Source: Coriobacteriia bacterium | GTDB lineage: Bacteria; Actinomycetota; Coriobacteriia; WRKU01; WQUG01 | NCBI GenBank assembly: GCA_009785705.1 | Contig: WQVS01000062.1 | Location: 1-8,537 of the forward strand | Length of the DNA stretch: 8,537 nt | Reading direction: 5' to 3' | Part shown: positions 1-6,639 of the stretch, piece by piece | How positions within the stretch are numbered: position 1 is the stretch's first letter | Layout of the letters: the number at the start of each line of letters is the position of its first letter | Position numbers and translations under genes: made by a program | The notes under the pieces: model-generated | Seen by the model: only the letters and a program-made list of their open reading frames with translations | The model's database searches: none | What the model was told of the DNA's origin: nothing

Positions 1-85
1 AACGAACTTGATTCGCAAGGGAAAATGGAAAGTAAGCGAGCAAACACAGAGCTTTGAGCAGATTGTTTCATATGGTTGGAACTAA
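1..85 (+). other. Possible C-terminal tail of an upstream gene
   Basis: One forward frame is open from position 2 to a TAA at 83-85 (27 codons, ending in V-S-Y-G-W-N). The other two forward frames hit stops sooner. comEC is often preceded by comEA, but these residues lack the helix-hairpin-helix G-I-G signature, so that identity is not supported. It may be the end of an unknown gene or simply non-coding. Confidence 0.2.
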
Positions 86-92
86 CTATAAA
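63..92 (+). promoter_or_regulatory. Candidate sigma-70-type promoter for comEC-holA
   Basis: TTGTTT (63-68) and TATAAA (87-92) are separated by 18 bases. Transcription would start near position 99, giving a leader of about 40 bases before the comEC ATG. The -35 box is only a partial match and would overlap the possible upstream reading frame, so this is a weak prediction. Confidence 0.25.
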
Positions 93-138
93 AGTGGATC
101 AAAGATTGGGGTCAGGTCAGTATAGCTAGCGTTGGACC

Positions 139-2529
139 ATGAGCAAGAGCCAGCCGCTTGATAAGCGTGAGCGCGTTGAGCCTCCTCCTAGGCCGCAGAT
201 TCCCTTAGTTGTTTGGGTGTTGTTGGCCTTCTTGTTGGGTGCGACGCTTATGTATGGTCGTATGAACACTCTTTATCTGGATGTCCAGGAAGTGTCACGT
301 GGTCATCAAATAATGACGGTGCGTGCAAGGGCAGATCCACGAGACGGTCAGTTTGGGCACAGTGGGGAAGTGATTGTTCTAGATGGTGAGCTGCAGGGGC
401 AACGCTTAGAGTTGCGCTATGGCAGAGACATTGTTCCTCTTGAGCTGGGACAAGTAGCTGTAGTTGGTGGTATTGCACAGGGACTTCCCCTAGAGGCTAG
501 TCAGCGACATCGCTTTACCCGTGGGATTACAGCAAGTCTGACAGTGCAATCGCTTGAGGGTGCGCATTATGCGAGCAGTCCACTGGGCCGCCTTTGGGAA
601 TTGCGTGCTTCCTTGCAGGGGGACTTGCGCAGGCAGGCAGATGTCATTCTTGCGGCAAGTAGTGAGGGACTTGCTGGCGATGAGCAGATTAGTGCTGGAA
701 ACCTTCAGCTGCCGGGAAGCAGTGAGGGAAAGAACGAAGCTTATGGTCTCATAGCAGGATTGACTTATGGCGATAGGCGAGAACTTAAAGATTCTCTTCT
801 GGAGGGAGCATTGCAGCAGACGGGGCTTGCACACTTTCTTGCGGTGAGTGGTACCCATATGGCCTTATTGGGTGCGCTTCTCTTCTTCATTTTGAGCAGG
901 ACCCCCTTGAGTCGAGTATGGGTTAGCAGCATTACCCTACTGGTCTGTACCTGCTTTGTCTTTTTCACGGGCTTTGCTGCAGGCAGCATTAGGTCGGTAC
1001 TTATGCTTGCTTTTGCCTTGGGAGCATATTGTCTTTGGCGGCGAGTATGTGTTTTGAGCTCTATGGGACTTGCGGGTCTGATTATGCTGATTTTTGACCC
1101 ACTGTTAGCAGTTTCGCTGGGATTCTTGCTTTCCTTTGGGTCTGTGGCAGGTATTGTTATCTTTGGTCGCTACGTCCAGCAATGGTTGATCTGTCTTGTT
1201 CCTGTTGCGCTTCGACATAGGTCAAAGCCCCTTACTAATGGGCTTGCAATTGCTATAGTAGCTGCGCTTGCAACCTTGCCCTTGACCTTAGAAGCTTTTG
1301 GGATACTGCCCCTTATAGGACCTTTAGCAAACCTTTTGCTGGCACCAGCACTGTGCGCATTATTAGTCTTTAGCTTTATTGCTCACTTCTTTTTGCTTAT
1401 TCTGCCACCTGTAGGGTCGGCCCTTGCAAGTGCATGCCTGATTTATTCAGAATTCTTAGGAGGTATCATCAAGTTGCTTGCGCAAATTTCATGGGCGAGT
1501 ATTCCGATGGGCGGATTATCTGTTTTAGGGATAGTGCTCTTTCTGGGAGGATTGATTGCTCTTTGGTTGTGGTGGCCAAAGCCTAATCGCCAAGCTTTGT
1601 TGCGCACTTTAGCTTCAGTTCTGTGCCTTGTCTTTCTCGCTTCAGGGTATACCCAATTTACTTCTGATTTCACGACACGGAATACATCGAAAACAGTTAC
1701 GGTGCTTGATGTCGGGCAGGGTGATGCCATGCTAGTACAAGATGGTGGACAGACGATTCTTATTGATGCAGGTCCTAGCCCTGCTGTATTGAGGGAGCGC
1801 TTGCTAGAACACAGAATACATACTATTGACCTTCTTGTGTTTACGCATGACCATGCAGACCACGCGCGGGGTGCACAAACATTGGGGGCATCATATGGGA
1901 TTAAAGAAATAATCATCGCTGAAGGTGCGCAAAGCTCAACTGTTTACCAAGATATTTCGCAACGGGTAAATGCTCCCTTAGTGGGTGCCTTGGCGGGGGA
2001 TGTTATTGCCTTAGAGAACATAGAAATACGTTTTATTTGGCCCCTTGCTCCCGTAAGAGACCCCAGTGCAAATGAATCTTGTCTTATCAAGTTAATCGTA
2101 GATGTTTCTCCAGAAAGTGAAGATGCAAATCCTCTTGATGTGGTGTTGACCAGCGGTGATGCAGAAGCAGGCGAGGTAAAGCGTGCTCTGAGTCAGCCCG
2201 AAGGCGCGAAAGCTCTTATGGTAAATGGCCAACAAAAGGAGGTCGACGTTTTAAAGGTGCCTCATCATGGCAGCAGGAACTCCTTAGATGAGCAGTTGGC
2301 TCGAATGTTGGCAGAGGGTATGGGAAATGATATTTCTGCTAGCAGCAACCCTCAAGGTGGAGCAGGAAGAGCAAGTCCACAACCCTCGCGCACACCAATT
2401 GCCGTTATTTCGGTGGGCAAAAACAATCAGTATGGACATCCTCGACCAGAGCCACTAGAGTTAATTGATAGATATTTTCAAAAACTCTACCGCACTGACA
2501 AGGACGGCAGCGTTACAATAGAGCTATGA
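139..2529 (+). CDS. comEC: ComEC/Rec2 family DNA internalization protein
   Basis: The product (796 aa) is a polytopic membrane protein. By family knowledge it forms the channel that carries single-stranded DNA across the cytoplasmic membrane during transformation. A cytoplasmic N-terminus (1-21) precedes a first membrane helix (about 22-41) and a soluble OB-fold-like part (about 50-140). The Competence domain follows (about 200-480, many hydrophobic helices), with the family signature G-L-A-H-F-L-A-V-S-G-T-H at 229-240 and G-S-I-R around R285. The C-terminal metallo-beta-lactamase-type domain (about 518-796) has L-D-V-G-Q-G-D (523-529), H570-x-H572-x-D574-H575, S-G-D (672-674), P-H-H-G-S (708-712) and G-H-P-R-P (766-770). 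All expected metal-site motifs are present, so it looks intact. ATG 139 is the first start after an in-frame TAG at 127-129. No strong Shine-Dalgarno is visible. A Gly/Ser/Pro-rich stretch (about 728-752) is inserted after PHHGS. The stop overlaps holA. Confidence 0.95.
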   Translation: MSKSQPLDKRERVEPPPRPQIPLVVWVLLAFLLGATLMYGRMNTLYLDVQEVSRGHQIMTVRARADPRDGQFGHSGEVIVLDGELQGQRLELRYGRDIVPLELGQVAVVGGIAQGLPLEASQRHRFTRGITASLTVQSLEGAHYASSPLGRLWELRASLQGDLRRQADVILAASSEGLAGDEQISAGNLQLPGSSEGKNEAYGLIAGLTYGDRRELKDSLLEGALQQTGLAHFLAVSGTHMALLGALLFFILSRTPLSRVWVSSITLLVCTCFVFFTGFAAGSIRSVLMLAFALGAYCLWRRVCVLSSMGLAGLIMLIFDPLLAVSLGFLLSFGSVAGIVIFGRYVQQWLICLVPVALRHRSKPLTNGLAIAIVAALATLPLTLEAFGILPLIGPLANLLLAPALCALLVFSFIAHFFLLILPPVGSALASACLIYSEFLGGIIKLLAQISWASIPMGGLSVLGIVLFLGGLIALWLWWPKPNRQALLRTLASVLCLVFLASGYTQFTSDFTTRNTSKTVTVLDVGQGDAMLVQDGGQTILIDAGPSPAVLRERLLEHRIHTIDLLVFTHDHADHARGAQTLGASYGIKEIIIAEGAQSSTVYQDISQRVNAPLVGALAGDVIALENIEIRFIWPLAPVRDPSANESCLIKLIVDVSPESEDANPLDVVLTSGDAEAGEVKRALSQPEGAKALMVNGQQKEVDVLKVPHHGSRNSLDEQLARMLAEGMGNDISASSNPQGGAGRASPQPSRTPIAVISVGKNNQYGHPRPEPLELIDRYFQKLYRTDKDGSVTIEL

Positions 2530-3584
2530 CGAAAACAAGCACAAAAGCAAAACTTCAGCCCGTAAACCTCATCATATCCGAACAAGACCTATTGCGCGCA
2601 GAAGCATTGAAGCGCCTGCGTCAGCGCATGACTGAAGAAGGGGTCGACCTAGATTTAGATTCACAGATTCTAGATGCAGAAAACATGGATGTCACCACCT
2701 TTGCCAGTGCAACAGGAACATTGCCTTTTATGTCGCCCTTGCGCCTGGTCGTGGTACAGGGCATTGATAAGCTAAAGGCAGCCGATGAGAGAGTGCAGGC
2801 AGTAGTTGAATACTGTCTTAATCCTAATCCAACAACCGTACTGACCTTGACCGCGCAGCGTGTAGCAAAAACAACTAAGCTGTATAAGGCTGTTGCGAAA
2901 AGTGGACTGGTCATTGACCGCAAAGCACCAGCGAAAAAGGATTTGCCACAGCATGTAGCACTCATGTTTGCGCAAGCTGGCATTCAGGCCTCATCGCTCG
3001 ATTCGACCACACTCATCAATCTGGTTGGTGAGGATTTAGCCAGCCTCAACTCTGCCATAGGACAGCTTGCTGCCTATAAGGACGTTGCGGGTAGACGCAA
3101 ATCGGGTGACGATTCGCTAGTGGCTATTTCTCAACTTGAGATAACGAAGTTGATTGGTGATATTTCAGAGGTAAAAGCATGGGAGCTTACGGATGCTCTT
3201 GCAAATAAAGATGGCTCAAGGACGCTGGACATACTCGATCGTTTGACGAGGTCAGAGGGGGAGGGCGTCCAATTCCTGGTAATCTTCCTTGCTGCAACGA
3301 AGGTTCGTGAGTTGCTTACGGCACGTGCATTGATTGACAGAGGTGAGGGAACTTCTGCTGCACTAATTGAGCAGCTACAAAATCATTCTACAAAAGGGAA
3401 AGGCCGCAGCCTGCAGCCTTGGCTAGCTGACAGGATACTGAGACAGGCAAGACAGTTTTCCGCTGAACAGTTACGCGAATCCTTGCGTGAACTTGCAGAG
3501 GTGGAGTACACAATGAAAACGAGCCCACCCCAATTGGGTAGGCTCGCCTTAGTTCGTTGTTTGCTCAAGCTTTGTAAGTCTTAA
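2526..3584 (+). CDS. holA: DNA polymerase III delta subunit (clamp loader)
   Basis: The product (352 aa, normal family length) is the delta subunit. It opens the beta sliding clamp within the clamp-loader complex during replication. The N-terminal domain begins with P-V-N-L-I-I-S-E-Q-D (12-21), where most members have a L-L-x-G-E-E-like strand and turn. The segment at about 57-120 (F-A-S-A-T-G-T-L-P-F, then L-V-V-V-Q-G) follows the family pattern. The C-terminal half carries the helical collar with an L-T-R-S-E-G-E-G-V-Q-F-L-like helix and a final basic/aromatic segment (V-E-Y-T-M-K-T). The ATG shares bases with the comEC stop (ATGA, 2526-2529), which implies translational coupling. comEC-holA followed by convergent rpsT is a conserved actinobacterial arrangement, from memory. 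Codons near 3520-3546 also encode a hairpin that serves the opposite strand. No clear terminator was seen for comEC-holA itself. Confidence 0.93.
   Translation: MTKTSTKAKLQPVNLIISEQDLLRAEALKRLRQRMTEEGVDLDLDSQILDAENMDVTTFASATGTLPFMSPLRLVVVQGIDKLKAADERVQAVVEYCLNPNPTTVLTLTAQRVAKTTKLYKAVAKSGLVIDRKAPAKKDLPQHVALMFAQAGIQASSLDSTTLINLVGEDLASLNSAIGQLAAYKDVAGRRKSGDDSLVAISQLEITKLIGDISEVKAWELTDALANKDGSRTLDILDRLTRSEGEGVQFLVIFLAATKVRELLTARALIDRGEGTSAALIEQLQNHSTKGKGRSLQPWLADRILRQARQFSAEQLRESLRELAEVEYTMKTSPPQLGRLALVRCLLKLCKS
3516..3546 (-). terminator. Rho-independent terminator of rpsT, inside holA
   Basis: Bases 3520-3530 and 3536-3546 form an 11-bp stem around a 5-base loop (3531-3535). On the minus strand the hairpin is followed by four T (3519-3516). 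The one irregular position (3526/3540) is a C-A mismatch in plus-strand RNA but a G-U wobble in minus-strand RNA, so the stem is complete only in the rpsT transcript. It lies 56-82 bases past the rpsT stop and within the last codons of holA. The short U tract makes its efficiency uncertain. Confidence 0.7.
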
Positions 3585-3601
3585 GCGCTGTTTGTTTGGT
3601 G

Positions 3602-3865
3602 CTACTTTACTGCGTTGGCAGCCTTCATTAGACCTGATTTGCGGTTAGCAGCATTGTTTTTGTGCAGTACACCTTTTGATGCAGCGCGGTCTAGTAGCTT
3701 GCTAGCAGCTTGTGCTGCTGCAATAGCTTCATCACGATTACCCGCTTCGATAGCTGTGTAAACTTTCTTGATGGCAGTTTTTAGTTCTGACTTTACTGCT
3801 CTGTTGCGCATGCGAGCTTTCTCGTTAGTAATGATGCGCTTCTTTTGACTCTTAATATTAGCCAC
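3602..3865 (-). CDS. rpsT: 30S ribosomal protein S20
   Basis: The product (87 aa, the usual size) is the small basic protein S20, which binds 16S rRNA early in assembly of the 30S subunit. The N-terminus M-A-N-I-K-S-Q-K-K-R and the segments E-K-A-R-M-R-N-R and K-G-V-L-H-K-N-N-A-A-N-R-K-S are family hallmarks. The protein is almost entirely helical and Lys/Arg/Ala-rich. The start codon is GTG (3865-3863), fixed by the conserved N-terminus and by a purine-rich ribosome binding site just upstream. The gene is convergent with holA (17 bases between stops) and divergent from topA, so it is transcribed alone. Its likely promoter is an extended -10 box at 3941-3949, and a hairpin lies in the leader. 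Confidence 0.97.
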   Translation of the reverse strand: MANIKSQKKRIITNEKARMRNRAVKSELKTAIKKVYTAIEAGNRDEAIAAAQAASKLLDRAASKGVLHKNNAANRKSGLMKAANAVK

Positions 3866-3872
3866 TGTACGT

Positions 3873-3881
3873 CTTTCCTCT
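3873..3881 (-). promoter_or_regulatory. Ribosome binding site of rpsT
   Basis: On the minus strand AGAGGAAAG ends 7 bases before the GTG start codon. It is the clearest Shine-Dalgarno in the window and supports GTG at 3865 as the start. Confidence 0.75.
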
Positions 3882-3906
3882 CAAAAATATTCAAGTCACG
3901 GCACGA

Positions 3907-3930
3907 GACCTTGAGTGGGGACAAAAGGTC
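3907..3930 (-). promoter_or_regulatory. Hairpin in the rpsT leader
   Basis: GACCTT (3907-3912) and AAGGTC (3925-3930) are exact inverted repeats separated by 12 bases. They would form a 6-bp stem in the 5' part of the predicted rpsT mRNA, about 26 bases upstream of the ribosome binding site. Ribosomal protein leaders often bind their own product, but nothing here shows a specific protein site. Confidence 0.3.
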
Positions 3931-3940
3931 AAGCTATAGA

Positions 3941-3949
3941 ATAATACCA
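3941..3949 (-). promoter_or_regulatory. Extended -10 promoter of rpsT
   Basis: Read on the minus strand, 3949-3941 is TGGTATTAT, a TG-n extension plus a 5 of 6 match to TATAAT (3946-3941). No good -35 box is found at 16-18 bases, which is tolerated in extended -10 promoters. A start near 3934 would give a leader of about 70 bases. Confidence 0.45.
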
Positions 3950-3955
3950 TATGAC

Positions 3956-3985
3956 GCTCCACATCATTCACTCGCTTCACTTGTG
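3956..3985. repeat. Direct repeat, copy A
   Basis: This 30-base block matches 4093-4122 at 29 of 30 positions (A at 3961, G at 4098). It ends in TTCACTTGTG, the first of three occurrences of that word. The start-to-start distance to copy B is 137 bases, about twice the roughly 70-base period of the shorter word. Confidence 0.85.
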
Positions 3986-4013
3986 GTGATTTCATCTTCA
4001 CTGCGCTCCATTC

Positions 4014-4038
4014 GGAAATTGATACAAGTATCATTTCC
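4014..4038. promoter_or_regulatory. Imperfect dyad, possible operator or hairpin
   Basis: GGAAAT-T-GATAC, then AA, then GTATC-ATTTCC: the arms are complementary over 11 bp with a single unpaired T at 4019 or 4020. It lies midway between the rpsT and topA promoters, inside the first repeat interval. No T-tract follows on either strand, so a protein-binding dyad or cruciform is more likely than a terminator. Confidence 0.4.
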
Positions 4039-4092
4039 TCATTTCACTTGTGTTGACTTCGGCTACACTACGTTGCGCTCGTTAAAATGATT

Positions 4093-4122
4093 GCTCCGCA
4101 TCATTCACTCGCTTCACTTGTG
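4093..4122. repeat. Direct repeat, copy B
   Basis: Second copy of the 30-base block at 3956-3985, with one substitution. Its last two bases are followed directly by TTGACT, the proposed topA -35 box. Copy A is instead followed by a G-T-G-A variant, so only copy B would carry a working -35. Confidence 0.85.
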
Positions 4123-4152
4123 TTGACTTTAGTGTGCTTTGTGTTTTATTTT
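4123..4152 (+). promoter_or_regulatory. topA promoter, probably giving a leaderless mRNA
   Basis: TTGACT (4123-4128, 5 of 6 to consensus) and TATTTT (4147-4152, 4 of 6) are separated by 18 bases. Seven bases separate the -10 box from A4160 of the ATG, so the expected start point is the ATG itself. No Shine-Dalgarno is present upstream of the ATG. A 16-base spacing to TTTATT (4145-4150) is an alternative. Confidence 0.5.
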
Positions 4153-4159
4153 AAATTCT

Positions 4160-6634
4160 ATGAAAAATTTACTTATTGTAGAGAGTCCTGCGAAGGCACA
4201 GACTATTGAACGCTATTTGGGTTCGGACTTTAAGGTCAAGTCTTCGATAGGACATATTCGTCAGATTCCGCCTAAGGATGACAATGCTATTGACGTCGAG
4301 AATGGCTTTGCAACACGCTATGAAGTCGACCCCTCGAAGAAAAAAGTTGTCACAGAACTGAAGCGTGCGGTTAAAGATGCTGACCAAGTATGGCTGGCAA
4401 CAGATGAAGACCGTGAGGGTGAGGCCATCGCCTGGCACCTTGCCGAAGTTCTCAACTTAGACGTTGATACCACAAAGCGCATTGCCTTTAATGAAATTAC
4501 TAAATCTGCCTTAGAGCAGGCTGTCGAGAGTCCGCGCACCATCGACATGAACCTAGTTCATGCTCAGCAGACACGCCAGATTCTGGACCGCCTGGTTGGC
4601 TATGAGCTAAGTCCTGTTGTTTGGAAAAAGGTGCCGGGTGGCAAAAGCGCGGGGCGCGTTCAGTCTCCCGCAGTACGCCTTGTAGTAGAACGTGAACGTG
4701 AAATCGCTAACTTCAAGCCTGAAGAAAGCTTTAAGGTAAGCGCAGAACTACATTGTGCAGACTGTGTTGACCCTAGTGCCGAAGAGGGCGATATTTTCAA
4801 GGCAGAGCTTGACCATAGCTTTGACAATGAGCCTGCCGCCAATGATTTACTTAGTAAGCTAGTTGGGGCTAGTTGGACTGTGTCAAATGTTGCCACGAAG
4901 CCAGGCACTCGTAACCCTTCAGCACCTTTCACGACTTCGACCCTGCAGCAAGAAGCCAATAGTAAACTAGGCTTTTCGGCGCGTTCGACTATGAGTGCTG
5001 CACAAGCTCTCTATCAGGCGGGTCACATTACCTATATGCGTACGGATTCGACGACACTCTCAAAAAGTGCACTAGCTTCGATTGCGCATTATGTGCGTGA
5101 CACCTTTGGTGATGATTATTCAAAGACGCGTCAGTTTAAGACTAAAAAAGACAATGCCCAAGAGGCACATGAGGCTATCCGTCCTACCAACATTGCCCTT
5201 GAGGTTGCAGGTGGCAATGACTTTGAAAAGAGAATCTATCAACTAATTCGCAATAGAGCTCTTGCTTCGCAAATGGCAGCCGCTCAATTGGAGAAGACTA
5301 CTGTCGGCATTGATGTACATGCGGCTGATAGCAGTGCTAGTAATAAGCCGACTGCACACTTTAAGGCAAAGGGTGAAGCAATCACCTTTGACGGTTTCTT
5401 GCGCGCTTATGGCAAGAAAGAGGGCAAGTATCTACCCCGCATGGCTGCAGGAGATAAGTTGGCTGCCGTCATGGTTCGTGCTAAGCAGACTTTCTCAAAA
5501 GCACCGGGACGCTACACAGAAGGCAGCCTTGTCAAAAAACTAGAAGACCTAGGTATTGGACGCCCGTCTACCTACGCAACTATTCTTGACACCATTAAGT
5601 CGCGTGGCTACGTTAATGTAGGCGAAGGATTGGGTGTAGAGCGCCCTGCTGTAGAGCTGACCTTGTCTGCTGGTGCGACAGAAGTTGCTCGTGAGGTTCT
5701 TGTAGAACGAACAGGTTCAGACAAAGGTCGCCTGGTTCCTAATGCTATTGGCGAAGTGCTATCCGACTTCTTGCTGGACTACTTCAGTGACATTGTTGAC
5801 TATGATTTTACGGCACATACGGAAGAAAGCCTCGACAGCATCGAGCATGGGAAACTTGACCCACAAAAGATGCTACAAGACTTTTATGGGCCCTTCCACA
5901 AATTGATTGAGTCATCTGACTCTATTGATAGAAAAGCTGTTAGCAAGGCACGTGAGATTGGTACTGACCCAAAAAGTGGGAAGCCTATCAGTGCAAGGAT
6001 TGGTCGTTTTGGACCTATGCTGCAAATGGGGGATGCAGAGGACGAAGAAAAGCCTCGCTTTGCGAACCTGCCTGAAGGCACAACTATTGATACCGTAAGC
6101 TTAGAAGCTGCGCTGGAAATGTTTAAGCTGCCTCGCCTGATTGGACAGACCGAAGACGGACAAGATATCAAGGCAAATATCGGCCGCTTTGGTCCTTACG
6201 TGCAGGTTGGAAAGTTATATGCCAGCATAAAGGCCCCTGATGACCCTTTCACTATTGGACTAGATCGGGCTCTAGAGTTGTATGCAGAAAAGCTCAAGGC
6301 AGAGGCAGAGAAAAACATTGCCATCTTTGACAATGGCATCAAGGTGCTCAAGGGTCGCTATGGCCCTTATGTAACTGACGGCAAAAAGAATGTCACCATC
6401 CCAAAGGACATTGACCCAACGACCGTCACTGAAGAGCAAGCCAAAGAAATGATTGAAAAGGCACCTGAGAAAAAGCGTCGTGGTGCTGCAAAGAAGGCTA
6501 CTAAAAAGACTGCTGCCAAAAAAACAGGCACAAAGAAAACCACAGCGAAAAAGGCGACAACTAAAACTGCAGCTAAGAAGGCCCCTGCAAAAAAGGCTAC
6601 AAAGAGTACGACAAAAAAGAAGGCGAGTGAGTAA
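4160..6634 (+). CDS. topA: DNA topoisomerase I (type IA), actinobacterial form
   Basis: The product (824 aa) relaxes negatively supercoiled DNA by cutting and rejoining one strand. The N-terminal Toprim domain has V-E8-S-P-A-K and D82-E-D84-R-E86-G-E (Mg binding). The catalytic core has K-V-P-G-G-K-S-A-G-R-V-Q-S, the active-site Tyr292 in Y-M-R-T-D-S, and E-A-H-E-A-I-R-P-T. Instead of four-cysteine zinc fingers the C-terminus has repeated I-G-R-F-G-P and G-R-Y-G-P-Y motifs, then a Lys/Ala/Thr tail (about 771-824), as in Mycobacterium and Streptomyces enzymes, where such tails aid DNA binding and processivity. The start is ATG 4160, which gives the family N-terminus M-K-N-L-L-I-V-E-S-P. A TTG at 4139 would add seven residues, but they are unconserved and unsupported by a ribosome binding site. 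First gene of a three-gene unit. Confidence 0.97.
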   Translation: MKNLLIVESPAKAQTIERYLGSDFKVKSSIGHIRQIPPKDDNAIDVENGFATRYEVDPSKKKVVTELKRAVKDADQVWLATDEDREGEAIAWHLAEVLNLDVDTTKRIAFNEITKSALEQAVESPRTIDMNLVHAQQTRQILDRLVGYELSPVVWKKVPGGKSAGRVQSPAVRLVVEREREIANFKPEESFKVSAELHCADCVDPSAEEGDIFKAELDHSFDNEPAANDLLSKLVGASWTVSNVATKPGTRNPSAPFTTSTLQQEANSKLGFSARSTMSAAQALYQAGHITYMRTDSTTLSKSALASIAHYVRDTFGDDYSKTRQFKTKKDNAQEAHEAIRPTNIALEVAGGNDFEKRIYQLIRNRALASQMAAAQLEKTTVGIDVHAADSSASNKPTAHFKAKGEAITFDGFLRAYGKKEGKYLPRMAAGDKLAAVMVRAKQTFSKAPGRYTEGSLVKKLEDLGIGRPSTYATILDTIKSRGYVNVGEGLGVERPAVELTLSAGATEVAREVLVERTGSDKGRLVPNAIGEVLSDFLLDYFSDIVDYDFTAHTEESLDSIEHGKLDPQKMLQDFYGPFHKLIESSDSIDRKAVSKAREIGTDPKSGKPISARIGRFGPMLQMGDAEDEEKPRFANLPEGTTIDTVSLEAALEMFKLPRLIGQTEDGQDIKANIGRFGPYVQVGKLYASIKAPDDPFTIGLDRALELYAEKLKAEAEKNIAIFDNGIKVLKGRYGPYVTDGKKNVTIPKDIDPTTVTEEQAKEMIEKAPEKKRRGAAKKATKKTAAKKTGTKKTTAKKATTKTAAKKAPAKKATKSTTKKKASE
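6470..6631 (+). repeat. Lysine-rich repeat tail of topA
   Basis: About 54 codons encode a low-complexity tail of A-K-K, T-K-K and A-A-K-K units made from AAA/AAG, GCN and ACN codons. The nucleotide sequence is therefore imperfectly repetitive and A-rich (A7 at 6518-6524). Such tracts tend to vary in length between strains. Confidence 0.8.
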
Positions 6635-6639
6635 CACCC

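Larger units (their letters stand above)
3976..4129. repeat. Three spaced degenerate repeats, period about 70 bp
   Basis: The 14-base word TTCACTTGTGkTGA starts at 3976, 4043 and 4113 (spacings 67 and 70). The second and third copies are identical over 17 bases (4043-4059 and 4113-4129). Other words recur in phase, such as TGCGCTC at 4002 and 4074. The unit has diverged strongly between these anchors. The array fills most of the rpsT-topA intergenic region, and the third copy supplies the TTGACT of the topA promoter. Confidence 0.7.

Noticed and set aside
1..85. comEA upstream of comEC
   Set aside because: Expected from gene order, but the visible 27 codons do not show a helix-hairpin-helix ending.
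1443..1916. 157-codon antisense frame inside comEC
   Set aside because: comEC is continuous and has family motifs on both sides. The antisense product has no domain pattern.
3845..4090. 81-codon open frame across the rpsT/topA intergenic region
   Set aside because: It starts inside rpsT on the other strand, is composed largely of the degenerate repeats, and has no recognizable protein pattern.
3956..4129. CRISPR-like array
   Set aside because: Only three copies, poorly conserved and unequal in extent, with related sequence inside the intervals and no cas genes.
4139..4159. TTG at 4139 as the topA start
   Set aside because: It would add seven unconserved residues without a ribosome binding site, while ATG 4160 gives the exact family N-terminus and fits the -10 spacing.
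6589..6619. A-AAA-AAG slippery heptamers (6589-6595, 6613-6619) in the topA tail as programmed frameshift sites
   Set aside because: They arise naturally from Lys codons in a K-rich tail. The shifted frame adds only about a dozen codons, and no stimulatory stem or SD at typical spacing is evident.
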